From an uncultured Arthrobacter sp. (GTDB lineage: Bacteria; Actinomycetota; Actinomycetes; Actinomycetales; Micrococcaceae): a stretch of 64,000 nt of DNA. A program made the translations under genes and the position numbers. The DNA is taken from the NCBI RefSeq assembly GCF_947493765.1, contig NZ_CANLSZ010000004.1, forward strand, positions 112,461-176,460, read 5' to 3'. The notes beneath the pieces are model-generated. The model searched no databases and had not been told where the DNA came from. It saw nothing but the letters and a program-made list of their open reading frames with translations. Every line of letters begins with the position of its first letter. Within the stretch, counting starts at the first letter, position 1. Below, one piece after another: positions 15,838 through 23,742 of this stretch.

Positions 15838-17028
15838 CTAGACGAAGGCGGCGATGCCCGTGATCGACCGGCCGGCCACGAGCGTGTTGATCTCCTGCGT
15901 GCCCTCGTACGAGTAGATCGCCTCGGCGTCGGAGAAGATCTTCGCCATCCCGTAGTCGGCCACGATCCCGTTGCCCCCGAGGACGTTGCGTCCCGCAGCG
16001 ACGCTCTCACGCATGCGCGCGGTGGTGAACGCCTTGGCGAGCGCGGAATGCTCGTCCTTGGCCTTGCCCGCATCCTCGAGCTGGGACAGGCGCACCATCA
16101 TGCCCATGGAACTCATCGCGTTCCCCAGGATCTGGACGAGCTGCTGCTGGACGAGTTGGAAGCTCGCGATGGGCCTGCCGAACTGCTCGCGCTCGACGGC
16201 GTACTTGCGTGCCACGTCGAAGGCCGCGAGCTGCTGGCCCACCGCCTGCCAGGCGACGGCCAGGCGGGTCACCTTGAGCACCTTGTTCGTGTCGCGGAAG
16301 CTGTTGGCCCCCTTGAGGTGGAAGTCGTCCGAGATGACGACGTCCTCGAGGACGATGTCCGCGTTCTCCACGGTGCGCAGCGCGATCTTGTTCTCGATCT
16401 TCGTGGAGGTGAACCCCGGTGTGGAGGTGTCCACCATGAAGCCCTTGACCTGGTTGTCCTCGACGTCCCGGGCGTAGATGACCACCCAGTCCGAGAAGGT
16501 CGCGTTCCCGATCCAGCGCTTGGCTCCGTTGAGGATCCAGGTGTCCCCGTCGCGGCGGGCCGTGGTCCGGGTCCCCCCGGCCACGTCGGACCCGCCCAGC
16601 GGTTCGGTGAGACCGAACGCGCCGATCTTCTTCATGGCGTAGATGTCCGGGAGCCATGCCTCCTGCTGCTCCTTCGAGGCCAGTGCCTCGATCGAGCCCG
16701 TGAAGAGACCGTCGTGCACACCGAGGAAAGTGGCGATCGAGGCATCGGCGCGGGTGAACTCCGCGTGGCAGATCCCGGCGAAGAGGTTCGAGTAGCCCTG
16801 CCGGTGGACCGGACTCATCGGGTCCAACTCGGCGATCTTCGGGATGAGCTCCTGCGGGAACACCCCCTGGTTCCACCAGTCGACGGCGTGCGGGCGGACC
16901 TCCCGTGCCAGCCAGCCACGGATCTCCTCCAGGCGCGCACGCTCCTTGTCGCTCAGGAGCTCCTCGAAGGCATAGAAGTCCCCGCCGGCGTAGGGGAGAT
17001 TGTCTGCATCGATGTTCGTCTTGCTCAT
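15838..17028 (-). CDS. Acyl-CoA dehydrogenase, glutaryl-CoA dehydrogenase-like
   Basis: A 396-residue FAD enzyme with complete acyl-CoA dehydrogenase domains. The segments GAFGLTEPLGGSDVAGG and WILNGAKRWIGNATFSDW bind flavin and substrate, and the C-terminal signature YSYEGTQEINTLVAGRSITGI holds the glutamate expected to be the catalytic base. The YEGT-x-x-INTLV-x-GR-x-ITG pattern and overall length best fit glutaryl-CoA dehydrogenases, which oxidise and decarboxylate glutaryl-CoA to crotonyl-CoA in lysine/tryptophan catabolism. Another short acyl-CoA substrate remains possible. A long leader hairpin and a 16-base palindrome lie upstream. No other beta-oxidation gene is nearby. Confidence 0.88.
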   Translation of the reverse strand: MSKTNIDADNLPYAGGDFYAFEELLSDKERARLEEIRGWLAREVRPHAVDWWNQGVFPQELIPKIAELDPMSPVHRQGYSNLFAGICHAEFTRADASIATFLGVHDGLFTGSIEALASKEQQEAWLPDIYAMKKIGAFGLTEPLGGSDVAGGTRTTARRDGDTWILNGAKRWIGNATFSDWVVIYARDVEDNQVKGFMVDTSTPGFTSTKIENKIALRTVENADIVLEDVVISDDFHLKGANSFRDTNKVLKVTRLAVAWQAVGQQLAAFDVARKYAVEREQFGRPIASFQLVQQQLVQILGNAMSSMGMMVRLSQLEDAGKAKDEHSALAKAFTTARMRESVAAGRNVLGGNGIVADYGMAKIFSDAEAIYSYEGTQEINTLVAGRSITGIAAFV

Positions 17029-17060
17029 GGGAATTGCCTCACTCCGGTCGGCGGCCACCA

Positions 17061-17097
17061 GTGCTCCTCGATCACGCGGATCGCGTGAGAGGAGCAC
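17061..17097 (-). promoter_or_regulatory. Long leader hairpin upstream of the dehydrogenase
   Basis: GTGCTCC pairs with GGAGCAC, and the inner arms TCACGCG (17072-17078) and CGCGTGA (17082-17088) pair around a 3-base loop, with a two-base bulge between. It lies 32-69 bases before the dehydrogenase start and 80 bases beyond the tRNA gene. No T-run follows, so leader regulation and tRNA transcript termination are both possible. Confidence 0.55.
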
Positions 17098-17114
17098 TGC
17101 ACTCGTAGCCTCAT

Positions 17115-17130
17115 GTTACCCACGAGTAAC
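17115..17130. promoter_or_regulatory. Palindrome GTTAC-N6-GTAAC, possible TetR-type operator
   Basis: GTTAC (17115-17119) and GTAAC (17126-17130) form an inverted repeat about 90 bases before the dehydrogenase start. It is AT-richer than its surroundings and has the size of a TetR-family operator. The binding protein is not in the window. Confidence 0.45.
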
Positions 17131-17177
17131 TTAGGGCGCCAGTACCGACCCGGCGAAGAGCGCGGCGCCGGTCGGCG

Positions 17178-17251
17178 TAGGGCTGCTGGGGCTTGAACCC
17201 AGGACAAACGGATTATGAGTCCGCTGCTCTAACCAGCTGAGCTACAGCCCC
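17178..17251 (-). tRNA. tRNA with CAU anticodon (elongator Met or Ile2)
   Basis: A 74-nt cloverleaf on the minus strand: acceptor GGGGCTG/CAGCCCT, D-arm GCTCAGCTGGTTAGAGC, anticodon loop CTCATAA (anticodon CAT), T-arm CTGGG-TTCAAGC-CCCAG, discriminator A. The first acceptor pair is G-U and CCA is not encoded. It is not an initiator. CAU is used both by elongator Met and by Ile2 with lysidine-34; I cannot decide by eye. Confidence 0.9.
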
Positions 17252-17309
17252 CGGGATGCATGACCCCTGGTGGCGCGGCTCGGGAGACCGTGGCAGCCGC
17301 ACGCACGCT

Positions 17310-18578
17310 TCATTGTATGCGGAGCACGGGATCCCTCGTGCTCGTCGATGGCCCGCCGAGCACCTCGGTGCCGGAGCCGTCGGTCGCGCCGCCACCCGGG
17401 GTGTGCGCCCCGTGGTACAGGGCCTCGAAGGTCCGCAGGGTCGCCTCGATGCCGTGCCGGCCCACCAGCTCCCGACTCGCCGCCCCCATGCGTCGCCGCT
17501 CCTCGGCCGGCATTTCGATGATCTCGGCGATGCGGCGCGCCAGCGCATCCGCGTCGCCCGGCGGGAACAGGTAGCCGTTCTGGCCCTCGACGACGAGGTG
17601 GGGCAGGGCCATGGCATCGGCGAGGAGCACCGGGGTGGAGGCGGACATGGCCTCGAGCGTGACCAGCGACTGCAGCTCCGCCGTACCCGGCTGGCAGAAC
17701 AGATCAGCGGAGAGATAGCGCCTGCGCAGCTCGGCGTCGCTGACCAGACCGAGGAAGGTCACCCGGTCCTCCAGCCCGAGCCGTGCCACCTGGGCCTGCA
17801 GTGCGGCCTTGACCTCGCCACCACCGACGATCTCGAGCTTGACCCGCAGCTGCTCGGGCACCCTGGCCACGGCGTCGATGAGCACGTCCACGTGCTTCTC
17901 CTCCGCCAGCCGGCCCACGAAGAGGACCGTCGGGTCGGGGTGCGGCTCGACCCGCTCCCCCGGCTTCAGTTCGTAGGAGGCCGAGTCGACGCCGTTCGAG
18001 ACCGGCAGCACACCGGGGAGGAAAGCCTTCTCGAGCATGGCCTTCGCGGCGAGCGGGGTCGGCGTCGTGACGGCGGCGGCCCTGCCCATGAGCCTGCCCA
18101 TGTCCCTCCACGAGTTCTTCGCGATGATCCTCTTCAGCCAGCGCGGGAACGGCAGGAACGGATCGAGATTCTCGGGCATGAAGTGGTTCGTGGCGATCAC
18201 ACGGATGCCACGCCGTACGGCCTCGTCCAGGGTGTACTGCCCGATCATGTAGTGGCACTGGATGTGGACGATGTCGGGCGCCACCCGGTCCAGGAGCAGG
18301 CCGATGTCGCGCCTGATCTCCCACGGGTAGCACAGGCGCCAGTAGTCGTGGGTGGGGACGCCGTGGGAGCGCAACCGGTGGACCGCCCAGTCGCCGCCCT
18401 GCTCGGTGAAGCTTCCACCGTTCGAGACACCCGGTGCCAGGACGTGCACCTCATGGCCCCGAGCGGTCATGCCCCTGGCGAGCCTGTAGCCGAACTGGGC
18501 CGCTCCGTTGACGTTCGGAGGATAGGTCTCGGCGGCGATCAGGATGGTCAGGGGCTTGGAATCAGCCGGGTCGCTCAC
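17310..18578 (-). CDS. Glycosyltransferase family 4
   Basis: A 422-residue retaining GT-B glycosyltransferase. The N-terminal domain has the acceptor-side loop ETYPPNVNGAAQFGYRLARG near residue 15 and HIQCHYMIG. The C-terminal GT4 domain has LFVGRLAEEKHVDVLIDA and the nucleotide-sugar motif LVTLEAMSASTPVLLADA with the conserved glutamates. It resembles GT4 enzymes acting on membrane lipids or envelope glycans, but donor and acceptor cannot be named. The GTG start at 18578 has AGGGG upstream; longer in-frame starts lie in sequence without coding bias. It is 49 bases after the DMT-type gene and could share its transcript. Confidence 0.85.
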   Translation of the reverse strand: MSDPADSKPLTILIAAETYPPNVNGAAQFGYRLARGMTARGHEVHVLAPGVSNGGSFTEQGGDWAVHRLRSHGVPTHDYWRLCYPWEIRRDIGLLLDRVAPDIVHIQCHYMIGQYTLDEAVRRGIRVIATNHFMPENLDPFLPFPRWLKRIIAKNSWRDMGRLMGRAAAVTTPTPLAAKAMLEKAFLPGVLPVSNGVDSASYELKPGERVEPHPDPTVLFVGRLAEEKHVDVLIDAVARVPEQLRVKLEIVGGGEVKAALQAQVARLGLEDRVTFLGLVSDAELRRRYLSADLFCQPGTAELQSLVTLEAMSASTPVLLADAMALPHLVVEGQNGYLFPPGDADALARRIAEIIEMPAEERRRMGAASRELVGRHGIEATLRTFEALYHGAHTPGGGATDGSGTEVLGGPSTSTRDPVLRIQ

Positions 18579-18627
18579 GGGTGGATCCCCTACGTCGGTG
18601 GGTCTGGGGGCAAGGAATGCAGTGCGG

Positions 18628-19503
18628 TCAGCGCTGCCGCTGGACCACATGGGGGTGATGGCGGGACAGGGTGATGACTCCGATGATAGCAACGAGGGCC
18701 GCGACGCCCATGAAGAACGCCGTCAGCATGCTCACCTGGGGCTGCAGCTCGTCGAGGATGGAGATGCCGACCGCGATGCCGACGATCGGGTCGATCGCCG
18801 TCAGGCCCGCGATCACGAGGTCGGGGGGTCCCGTGGCATAGGCGTTCTGGACGAACCACGAGCCGAGCGCGGCCGCCACGACCAGCGCGGTCAGTGTCAG
18901 CGGGGGGACGTCGAGCAGGAGCCGGCCGTTCGATGCGAGCAGATGACTGGCGACGATCTTGGTCAGCACGGCGACGAAACCGAAGAGGATGCCGGCCCCT
19001 AGGATGTACACGAAGGCGCTCAGGCGGCGTCGGCCGAGAACCGCGAGGGTCCCGAGGAGAACGACGGCGACGCCGAGCAGGAGCACCACGGACTGCTCCT
19101 GCTCGGCGTCGATGGCGCGGTTCTCGCGCGTGACGGTGACGGCCAGCAGCACGAAGAGGACACTGCCGCTCACACAGGCCGCGATGGCGACGATGATCCC
19201 CCGGTTGATCCGGATGCCCTGGTCGCGGGAGTTGACGATCGTGGTGATCACGAGGGCGATGGCACCGAGCGGCTGCACGATCGTCAGGCTAGCGAGCGTC
19301 AGGGCCGCCACATTGAGCGCCGTGCCGATACCGAGCAGCAGCAGACCGAACAGCCATCGCGGGTTCCTCAGGAGCCGCGCGAGACCGCCCGGGCCGAGGG
19401 CCCGGCCACCCGTATCGGAGCGGACCGCTGTCCCCTGCCGCTGTGCCCCGAAGGCGAGGAAGAAGGCACTGAGGACAGCCAGTCCGATGGCTAGCAGTGG
19501 CAC
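18628..19503 (-). CDS. DMT-superfamily membrane transporter (NIPA-like)
   Basis: A 291-residue protein with nine predicted membrane helices, beginning PLLAIGLAVLSAFFLAFGAQ. Repeated segments such as LTLASLTIVQPLGAIALVIT and DLVIAGLTAIDPIVGIAVGI show the internal duplication of the drug/metabolite transporter fold; the pattern is closest to the NIPA/DUF6-like branch. Substrate unknown. The GTG start at 19503 is preceded by GGAGGGGG, which is inside a small upstream frame ending at 19491, so the two may be translationally coupled. Confidence 0.75.
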   Translation of the reverse strand: MPLLAIGLAVLSAFFLAFGAQRQGTAVRSDTGGRALGPGGLARLLRNPRWLFGLLLLGIGTALNVAALTLASLTIVQPLGAIALVITTIVNSRDQGIRINRGIIVAIAACVSGSVLFVLLAVTVTRENRAIDAEQEQSVVLLLGVAVVLLGTLAVLGRRRLSAFVYILGAGILFGFVAVLTKIVASHLLASNGRLLLDVPPLTLTALVVAAALGSWFVQNAYATGPPDLVIAGLTAIDPIVGIAVGISILDELQPQVSMLTAFFMGVAALVAIIGVITLSRHHPHVVQRQR

Positions 19504-19643
19504 AGGGCCCCCTCCGTCGGGACCGGCCGGGAGCCGATCGCGGACGAGGACCCCGGATCGCGCGGCCGCGGATGGGCGCCGTTCGGGTGGGCGGTGTCCG
19601 GGTGGACGATCACGATCCTCACCCCGCGCTGGTCCGTGCTCAT
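19491..19643 (-). CDS. Possible 50-residue upstream ORF coupled to the DMT gene
   Basis: A short frame starts MSTDQRGVRIVIVHPD and ends with TAG 13 bases inside the DMT gene. GGAGG lies 6 bases before its ATG. Reading its codons, all but about two have G or C in the third position, the same bias as real genes here, while the overlapping frames are less biased. No recognised domain. It could be a real small protein, a leader peptide, or chance in a GC-rich region. Confidence 0.4.
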   Translation of the reverse strand: MSTDQRGVRIVIVHPDTAHPNGAHPRPRDPGSSSAIGSRPVPTEGALCHC

Positions 19644-19735
19644 CGATGGCCTCCACCTCGCACCGGAGCGGCCACCGACCCGGTCCGTCAGCGGTCCATC
19701 GCGACGAACCGGCCGGTGGCCGCCCGTGGACGGTG

Positions 19736-20551
19736 CTATTTGCTGAGCAGCCGGCGCAGCATGACGATCATGGCGGCCACCGAGGCGGTGAGTACGCTCA
19801 ACGGCTTCCACCGGTCGGCGAGGCTCGTGTTGTGCGGGACGACCCGGCGGACGGACACCGCGGCGACCTCGTCGCTCCGCGATGCCGCCGTGGCACCACG
19901 GGCGCGGCCGCCCTGCGAGGAGCGATGGCGGGCCTTCTCGATCCTGGTCTTGACGTCCACCTTCTCGCCGAGCGAGTCCCGTGCCTCGGCGATGTGGGCA
20001 CGGCGCTCCCCCGAGCGTCCGCGCAGTTCCTCGTACGACGGCGTGGGCTCCTTCGGCTTGGAGTCCTTCTTGTCCTGCTTCTCCTTCTCCTTCTCCTCCT
20101 TCGACTTCTTCACCTCGAGGGTGGCCGGGTCGAACCTGCGTCCTTCCTTGAGGACACCGAGGTCGTAGCGCAGACCGTAGATCGCGTCCTCTGGGACCAG
20201 CGGCAGCTGCTTCTTGAGGCGGGAGACGCCGATGAGTGCCAGGATCCCGGCGATCACCAGGAAGAGCAGCGCCACAGCCAGGGCCGCGAGCCATGCGGGC
20301 ATCAGCTCGGCGATACCCATGATGGCCGCGACCACGAGGGCCACGGCGAAGAAGAGGACGAAGACCAGGGCGACGACGAGGAACGCCGCCGCGATGCCTG
20401 CCTTGATGCCCTTCTGCTTCATCTGGTCGACGGCGATCGAGAACTCGTCGCTGACCTGTCGGGGCGTCAGGCGACCCAGGACCTTGATGAGTCCGAAGAG
20501 TGAGAGTGAAGCCGGGGATCGCTTCACGCGTGTACTGGCCGAGCTGTTCAT
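19736..20551 (-). CDS. Holin-X-like membrane protein with charged tail
   Basis: A 271-residue protein. Residues about 20-120 match the actinobacterial phage-holin superfamily III / holin-X pattern: LTPRQVSDEFSIAVDQMKQK, then two long hydrophobic helices separated by a short loop. A highly charged Lys/Glu stretch (about 145-165) and a basic low-complexity region follow, and a third hydrophobic segment is near the C-terminus (LTASVAAMIVMLRRLL). The family name comes from phage, but such genes are common housekeeping membrane proteins in this group and no phage gene is nearby. Function unknown. Confidence 0.7.
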   Translation of the reverse strand: MNSSASTRVKRSPASLSLFGLIKVLGRLTPRQVSDEFSIAVDQMKQKGIKAGIAAAFLVVALVFVLFFAVALVVAAIMGIAELMPAWLAALAVALLFLVIAGILALIGVSRLKKQLPLVPEDAIYGLRYDLGVLKEGRRFDPATLEVKKSKEEKEKEKQDKKDSKPKEPTPSYEELRGRSGERRAHIAEARDSLGEKVDVKTRIEKARHRSSQGGRARGATAASRSDEVAAVSVRRVVPHNTSLADRWKPLSVLTASVAAMIVMLRRLLSK

Positions 20552-20677
20552 AGGCCCTGCCTCCGTTCCTGAGAGTTGTGCCGAATTATCGCTGGATCAA
20601 AATTACCACTGGGAGCACGGCCCACCCGCCGGGCCCGTCCGTCCCCGCCGGGCCCACCCGCGGGAGGTGGACACGCC

Positions 20678-20710
20678 GGACACCCGCTGGGCACCCGCTG
20701 GACACCCGAC
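20678..20710. repeat. Three 11-bp tandem repeats downstream of the sugar transporter
   Basis: GGACACCCGCT, GGGCACCCGCT and GGACACCCGAC follow each other, 10 bases beyond the transporter stop. The rest of this 168-base gap is GC-rich with no gene. Confidence 0.75.
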
Positions 20711-20719
20711 CGACGACCG

Positions 20720-22153
20720 TCAGCGCGATCGGAGCTGGGTGTTCTCCTCGAGGTCCTTGTTCATGAACTCGGGGAGCCGGGTCCGCACGAAGACGAAGGA
20801 GAGCACGGCGAACGCCGTGAACGCCGCGTACATCACCCAGAGCCCGAGGTTCTCGCTCACCCACGGGAAGGTGACGGTGACGATGAAGTTGAAGACCCAG
20901 TTGACCATGGTGGCGACACCGAGGGCGATCGATCGGATGCGGTTGGGGAACATCTCACCCAGCGTGACCCACATGACCGGCCCCCAGGTGGCGGCGAAGA
21001 AGACCACGAAGAGATTGGCTCCCACCAGGGCGATCGGACCCCAGGCGCCGGGCAGAGTGATGTCCTCCCCGGAACCCTCGGCCTGGAGGAAGGACAGGGT
21101 CGCGGCCAGCAGACCGACCGTCATCCCGACCGAGCCGATGAGGAGCAGGCGACGGCGCCCGATGCGGTCCACGAAGAAGATCGCCACGAAGGTCATCGAG
21201 ACATTGATCACGGAGGTGATCACCGACGTCGTGAAGGAGTCCGACTCGCTGAATCCGACGGACTTCCAGAGGGTGGTGGAGTAGTAGAAGATCGCGTTGA
21301 TACCGACGAGTTGCTGGAGAGCCGCGATGGCCATGCCGATCCACAGGATGGGCTGCAGCCCGAGGGCGCTGCCCCGCAGGTCGCGGTACGAGGCCCGCTC
21401 CTCGCTCTCGAAGCTCTGCCGGATCTGCTCGATCCTGGTGTCGGTGTCGGCCACCCCGGACACCCGCGAGAGGACCCGGGCCGCCTCGGCGTCGCGGTCG
21501 GCGCGGATGAGGTACTGCGGCGACTCGGGGATCACCAGTGCCAGGATGCCGTAGATGACCGCGGGGGCAACGCCCACCAGGAGCATCCAGCGCCAGGCGG
21601 CGAGGCCCCACCAGAGCTCGTTCCCCGCACCGCCGGCGGCGTCGGCGAGTGTCGCGTCCGACAGGAGGGCTGCGAAGATCCCGACCGTGATCGCGAGTTG
21701 CTGGATGGATGCCAGACCGCCGCGCCACTTCGTGGGGGCAATCTCCGCGATGTAACCGGGCACGATCACGGACGCCGTGCCGATCGCGAGTCCGCCCACG
21801 AGCCGCCAGACCATCAGATCCCACTCGGACACCGCGTAGGCGGACCCCGCGGAGTTCAGGGCGAACAGGATCGCTGCGGCGATCATGACCTTCTTGCGAC
21901 CGAAGCGGTCCGCGAAGCCACCGGCGAACCAGGCGCCGGCAGCACAGCCGAGGAGCGTGATCGCGACCGTGAATCCCAGCACGCCGGCGCTCAGCTCGAA
22001 GTCCGCCTGGATGGAGTCCACGGCTCCGTTGATGACGGCGGTGTCGAAGCCGAAGAGCAGTCCCCCGACCGCTGCGGCGACACTGATCGCGATGACCCGC
22101 GCGAGGTGCTTCGGTGATTCCGCTGCGCCCGCATCGACGTCGTTGTTCTCCAT
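20720..22153 (-). CDS. Sugar porter family MFS transporter
   Basis: A 477-residue major-facilitator protein with 12 helices. It carries the sugar porter signatures: GLLFGFDTAVINGAV in helix 1, GGFADRFGRKK in loop 2-3, PESPQYLIRADRD in the central loop, QQLVGINAIFYYSTT in helix 7 and FVDRIGRRRLLLIG in loop 8-9. These indicate proton-coupled uptake of a hexose, pentose or polyol. Start at 22153 has AGGGAG upstream. The promoter region contains a 9-bp perfect inverted repeat that overlaps a TAGGGT hexamer, so it is probably repressed by a local regulator not seen here. Confidence 0.92.
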   Translation of the reverse strand: MENNDVDAGAAESPKHLARVIAISVAAAVGGLLFGFDTAVINGAVDSIQADFELSAGVLGFTVAITLLGCAAGAWFAGGFADRFGRKKVMIAAAILFALNSAGSAYAVSEWDLMVWRLVGGLAIGTASVIVPGYIAEIAPTKWRGGLASIQQLAITVGIFAALLSDATLADAAGGAGNELWWGLAAWRWMLLVGVAPAVIYGILALVIPESPQYLIRADRDAEAARVLSRVSGVADTDTRIEQIRQSFESEERASYRDLRGSALGLQPILWIGMAIAALQQLVGINAIFYYSTTLWKSVGFSESDSFTTSVITSVINVSMTFVAIFFVDRIGRRRLLLIGSVGMTVGLLAATLSFLQAEGSGEDITLPGAWGPIALVGANLFVVFFAATWGPVMWVTLGEMFPNRIRSIALGVATMVNWVFNFIVTVTFPWVSENLGLWVMYAAFTAFAVLSFVFVRTRLPEFMNKDLEENTQLRSR

Positions 22154-22180
22154 GATCGATCTCCCTGCTCGTGCCGTGGT

Positions 22181-22203
22181 CATCACCCTACGTCAGGGTG
22201 ATG
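22181..22203. promoter_or_regulatory. Perfect inverted repeat overlapping a -10 hexamer
   Basis: CATCACCCT (22181-22189) and AGGGTGATG (22195-22203) flank a 5-base spacer. On the minus strand TAGGGT (22190-22185) would be the -10 of the sugar transporter, whose start is 28 bases downstream. This is the classic layout of a repressor operator. Confidence 0.55.
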
Positions 22204-22413
22204 GAGGCGCGGCGGTCGACGGGTGACCCCTGCCGCGTCCGGACCGGGCGAGCAGAGCCAGGACATATCATCGAGAGGTCACCTGCGGGAGTCGTACCGT
22301 CGTACGCCCGTCGGCCGGCGACATCCCGTTCGTCGATCCTCCCGTGCCGAGGCGCATCCGCTGTGTCAGCCGGATCCGGTCCCCGGCACCCGTCCGATCC
22401 GTGAGGCACCACC

Positions 22414-23640
22414 GTGAGCACCCCACACCCCGGCGATCTGCTCTCGCGCCGGGAGAAGATCGTGTATGTGGTCATTCTCGGCACCCTGACGGCGCTGGGT
22501 CCCTTCACCATCGACCTCTACCTGCCGGCGTTCCCTGCCCTGCAGGCCGATCTGGGCGTCTCGGAGGCCGCGATCCAGCTCACGCTCACCGGGACCATCA
22601 TCGGTTTCGCGGCCGGCCAGCTGCTCGTGGGCCCACTCAGCGACATGATCGGCCGGCGCCTCCCGCTCATCATCGCCACCACGGTGCACGTCGGAGCCTC
22701 CATCGGCGCCGCATCGTCCGACGACATCACCGTGCTGATGCTGTTCCGCGTGCTCCAGGGCATCGGCGCGGCCGGCGGCGGGGTGGTGGCCATGGCCGTG
22801 GTGCGCGATCTCTTCGGCGGGTACACCCTCGTGCGCATGCTCTCCTACATGGCCCTCGTCAACGGGATGGCGCCCATCTTCGCGCCGGTGATCGGCTCGC
22901 AGCTCCTGTTGCTCTTCCCGTGGCCCGGGATCTTCTGGTTCCTCGCCGGCTACGGTGTGCTGGTCATCATCGCCGTGTCCCTCTTCATCATCGAGACCCT
23001 GCCCCGGCAGAACCGTCGGCAGTCGCCGCTGACGGCGGCCCAGCGGTACCGGGTGGTGCTGGGCGACCGCATCTTCATCGGGATCCTCCTGGTGGGCGGC
23101 ATGAACTTCTCCGGGCTCTTCTCCTACCTCTCCGCCTCGCCGTTCCTCTTCCAGGGGCCGTACGGTCTGGACGAGCAGCAGTACGGACTCCTGTTCGCCA
23201 TCAACTCCCTCGGCATCGTCGCGGGGGTCCAGATCAGTGCCCGCGTGCTGCGACGCGCGGGACCGCAGTGGGTGATCGCGACGGCGACGGTCGTCCAGCT
23301 CGTCATGGCCCTGCTGATCGTCGCCTTCGACCAGCTGGGTCTCGGCTTCTGGGGGACGGCCCTGCCCCTGTGGTTCTACATCATGGCGACGGGCTTCATC
23401 TTCCCGTGCGTCCAGGTCCTGGCCCTCATCAACAACGGCGCGCAGGCGGGAACGGCGGCCTCCCTGCTCGGAGCGGTGACCTTCGGGACGGCCGGCATCA
23501 TCTCGCCGCTCGTGGGACTGCTCGGCGAGGGCATCGACTCGGCGACCCCGATGGCACTGGTCATGGCCGCGTGCATCGCCGTCGGCGTGGTGTTCCTGTG
23601 GACCGTGGTCCGCCCACGGACGGTCCCGGCGCTGGAATAG
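22414..23640 (+). CDS. Bcr/CflA-family multidrug efflux MFS transporter
   Basis: A 408-residue, 12-helix MFS protein. GPFTIDLYLPAFPALQADLG in helix 1 and GQLLVGPLSDMIGRRLPL in loop 2-3 are typical of the Bcr/CflA drug:proton antiporters, and RVLQGIGAAGGGVVAMAVVRDLF in helix 4-5 matches motif C-type efflux. It probably exports drugs or metabolites; the substrate cannot be read from sequence. The GTG start has GAGG 7 bases upstream. It is divergent from the sugar transporter with a 260-base gap. Confidence 0.88.
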   Translation: MSTPHPGDLLSRREKIVYVVILGTLTALGPFTIDLYLPAFPALQADLGVSEAAIQLTLTGTIIGFAAGQLLVGPLSDMIGRRLPLIIATTVHVGASIGAASSDDITVLMLFRVLQGIGAAGGGVVAMAVVRDLFGGYTLVRMLSYMALVNGMAPIFAPVIGSQLLLLFPWPGIFWFLAGYGVLVIIAVSLFIIETLPRQNRRQSPLTAAQRYRVVLGDRIFIGILLVGGMNFSGLFSYLSASPFLFQGPYGLDEQQYGLLFAINSLGIVAGVQISARVLRRAGPQWVIATATVVQLVMALLIVAFDQLGLGFWGTALPLWFYIMATGFIFPCVQVLALINNGAQAGTAASLLGAVTFGTAGIISPLVGLLGEGIDSATPMALVMAACIAVGVVFLWTVVRPRTVPALE

Positions 23641-23644
23641 CGCC

Positions 23645-23728
23645 CAGCAGTACAGCAGTGCAGTGACGCGGCAGTACAGCAGTGCAGCGGTGCAGTGACG
23701 CAGCAGTGCAGTGGTACAGGGACGCAGG
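23645..23728. repeat. Octamer tandem repeat between convergent genes
   Basis: About ten degenerate 8-bp units (consensus CAGCAGTG, variants CAGCAGTA, CAGTGACG, CAGCGGTG) begin 4 bases after the transporter stop and run to 15 bases before the SDR stop. Period 8 is consistent through the tract despite substitutions. Confidence 0.85.
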
Positions 23729-23742
23729 GTGCCGTTCTACGG

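Noticed and set aside
19736..20551. Prophage remnant because of the holin-like domain
   Set aside because: No integrase, lysin, capsid or att-like repeat is nearby, and base composition is that of the surrounding genes.
23641..23742. Rho-independent terminator between convergent genes
   Set aside because: I found no stable hairpin with T-run; the sequence is explained by the octamer repeat.
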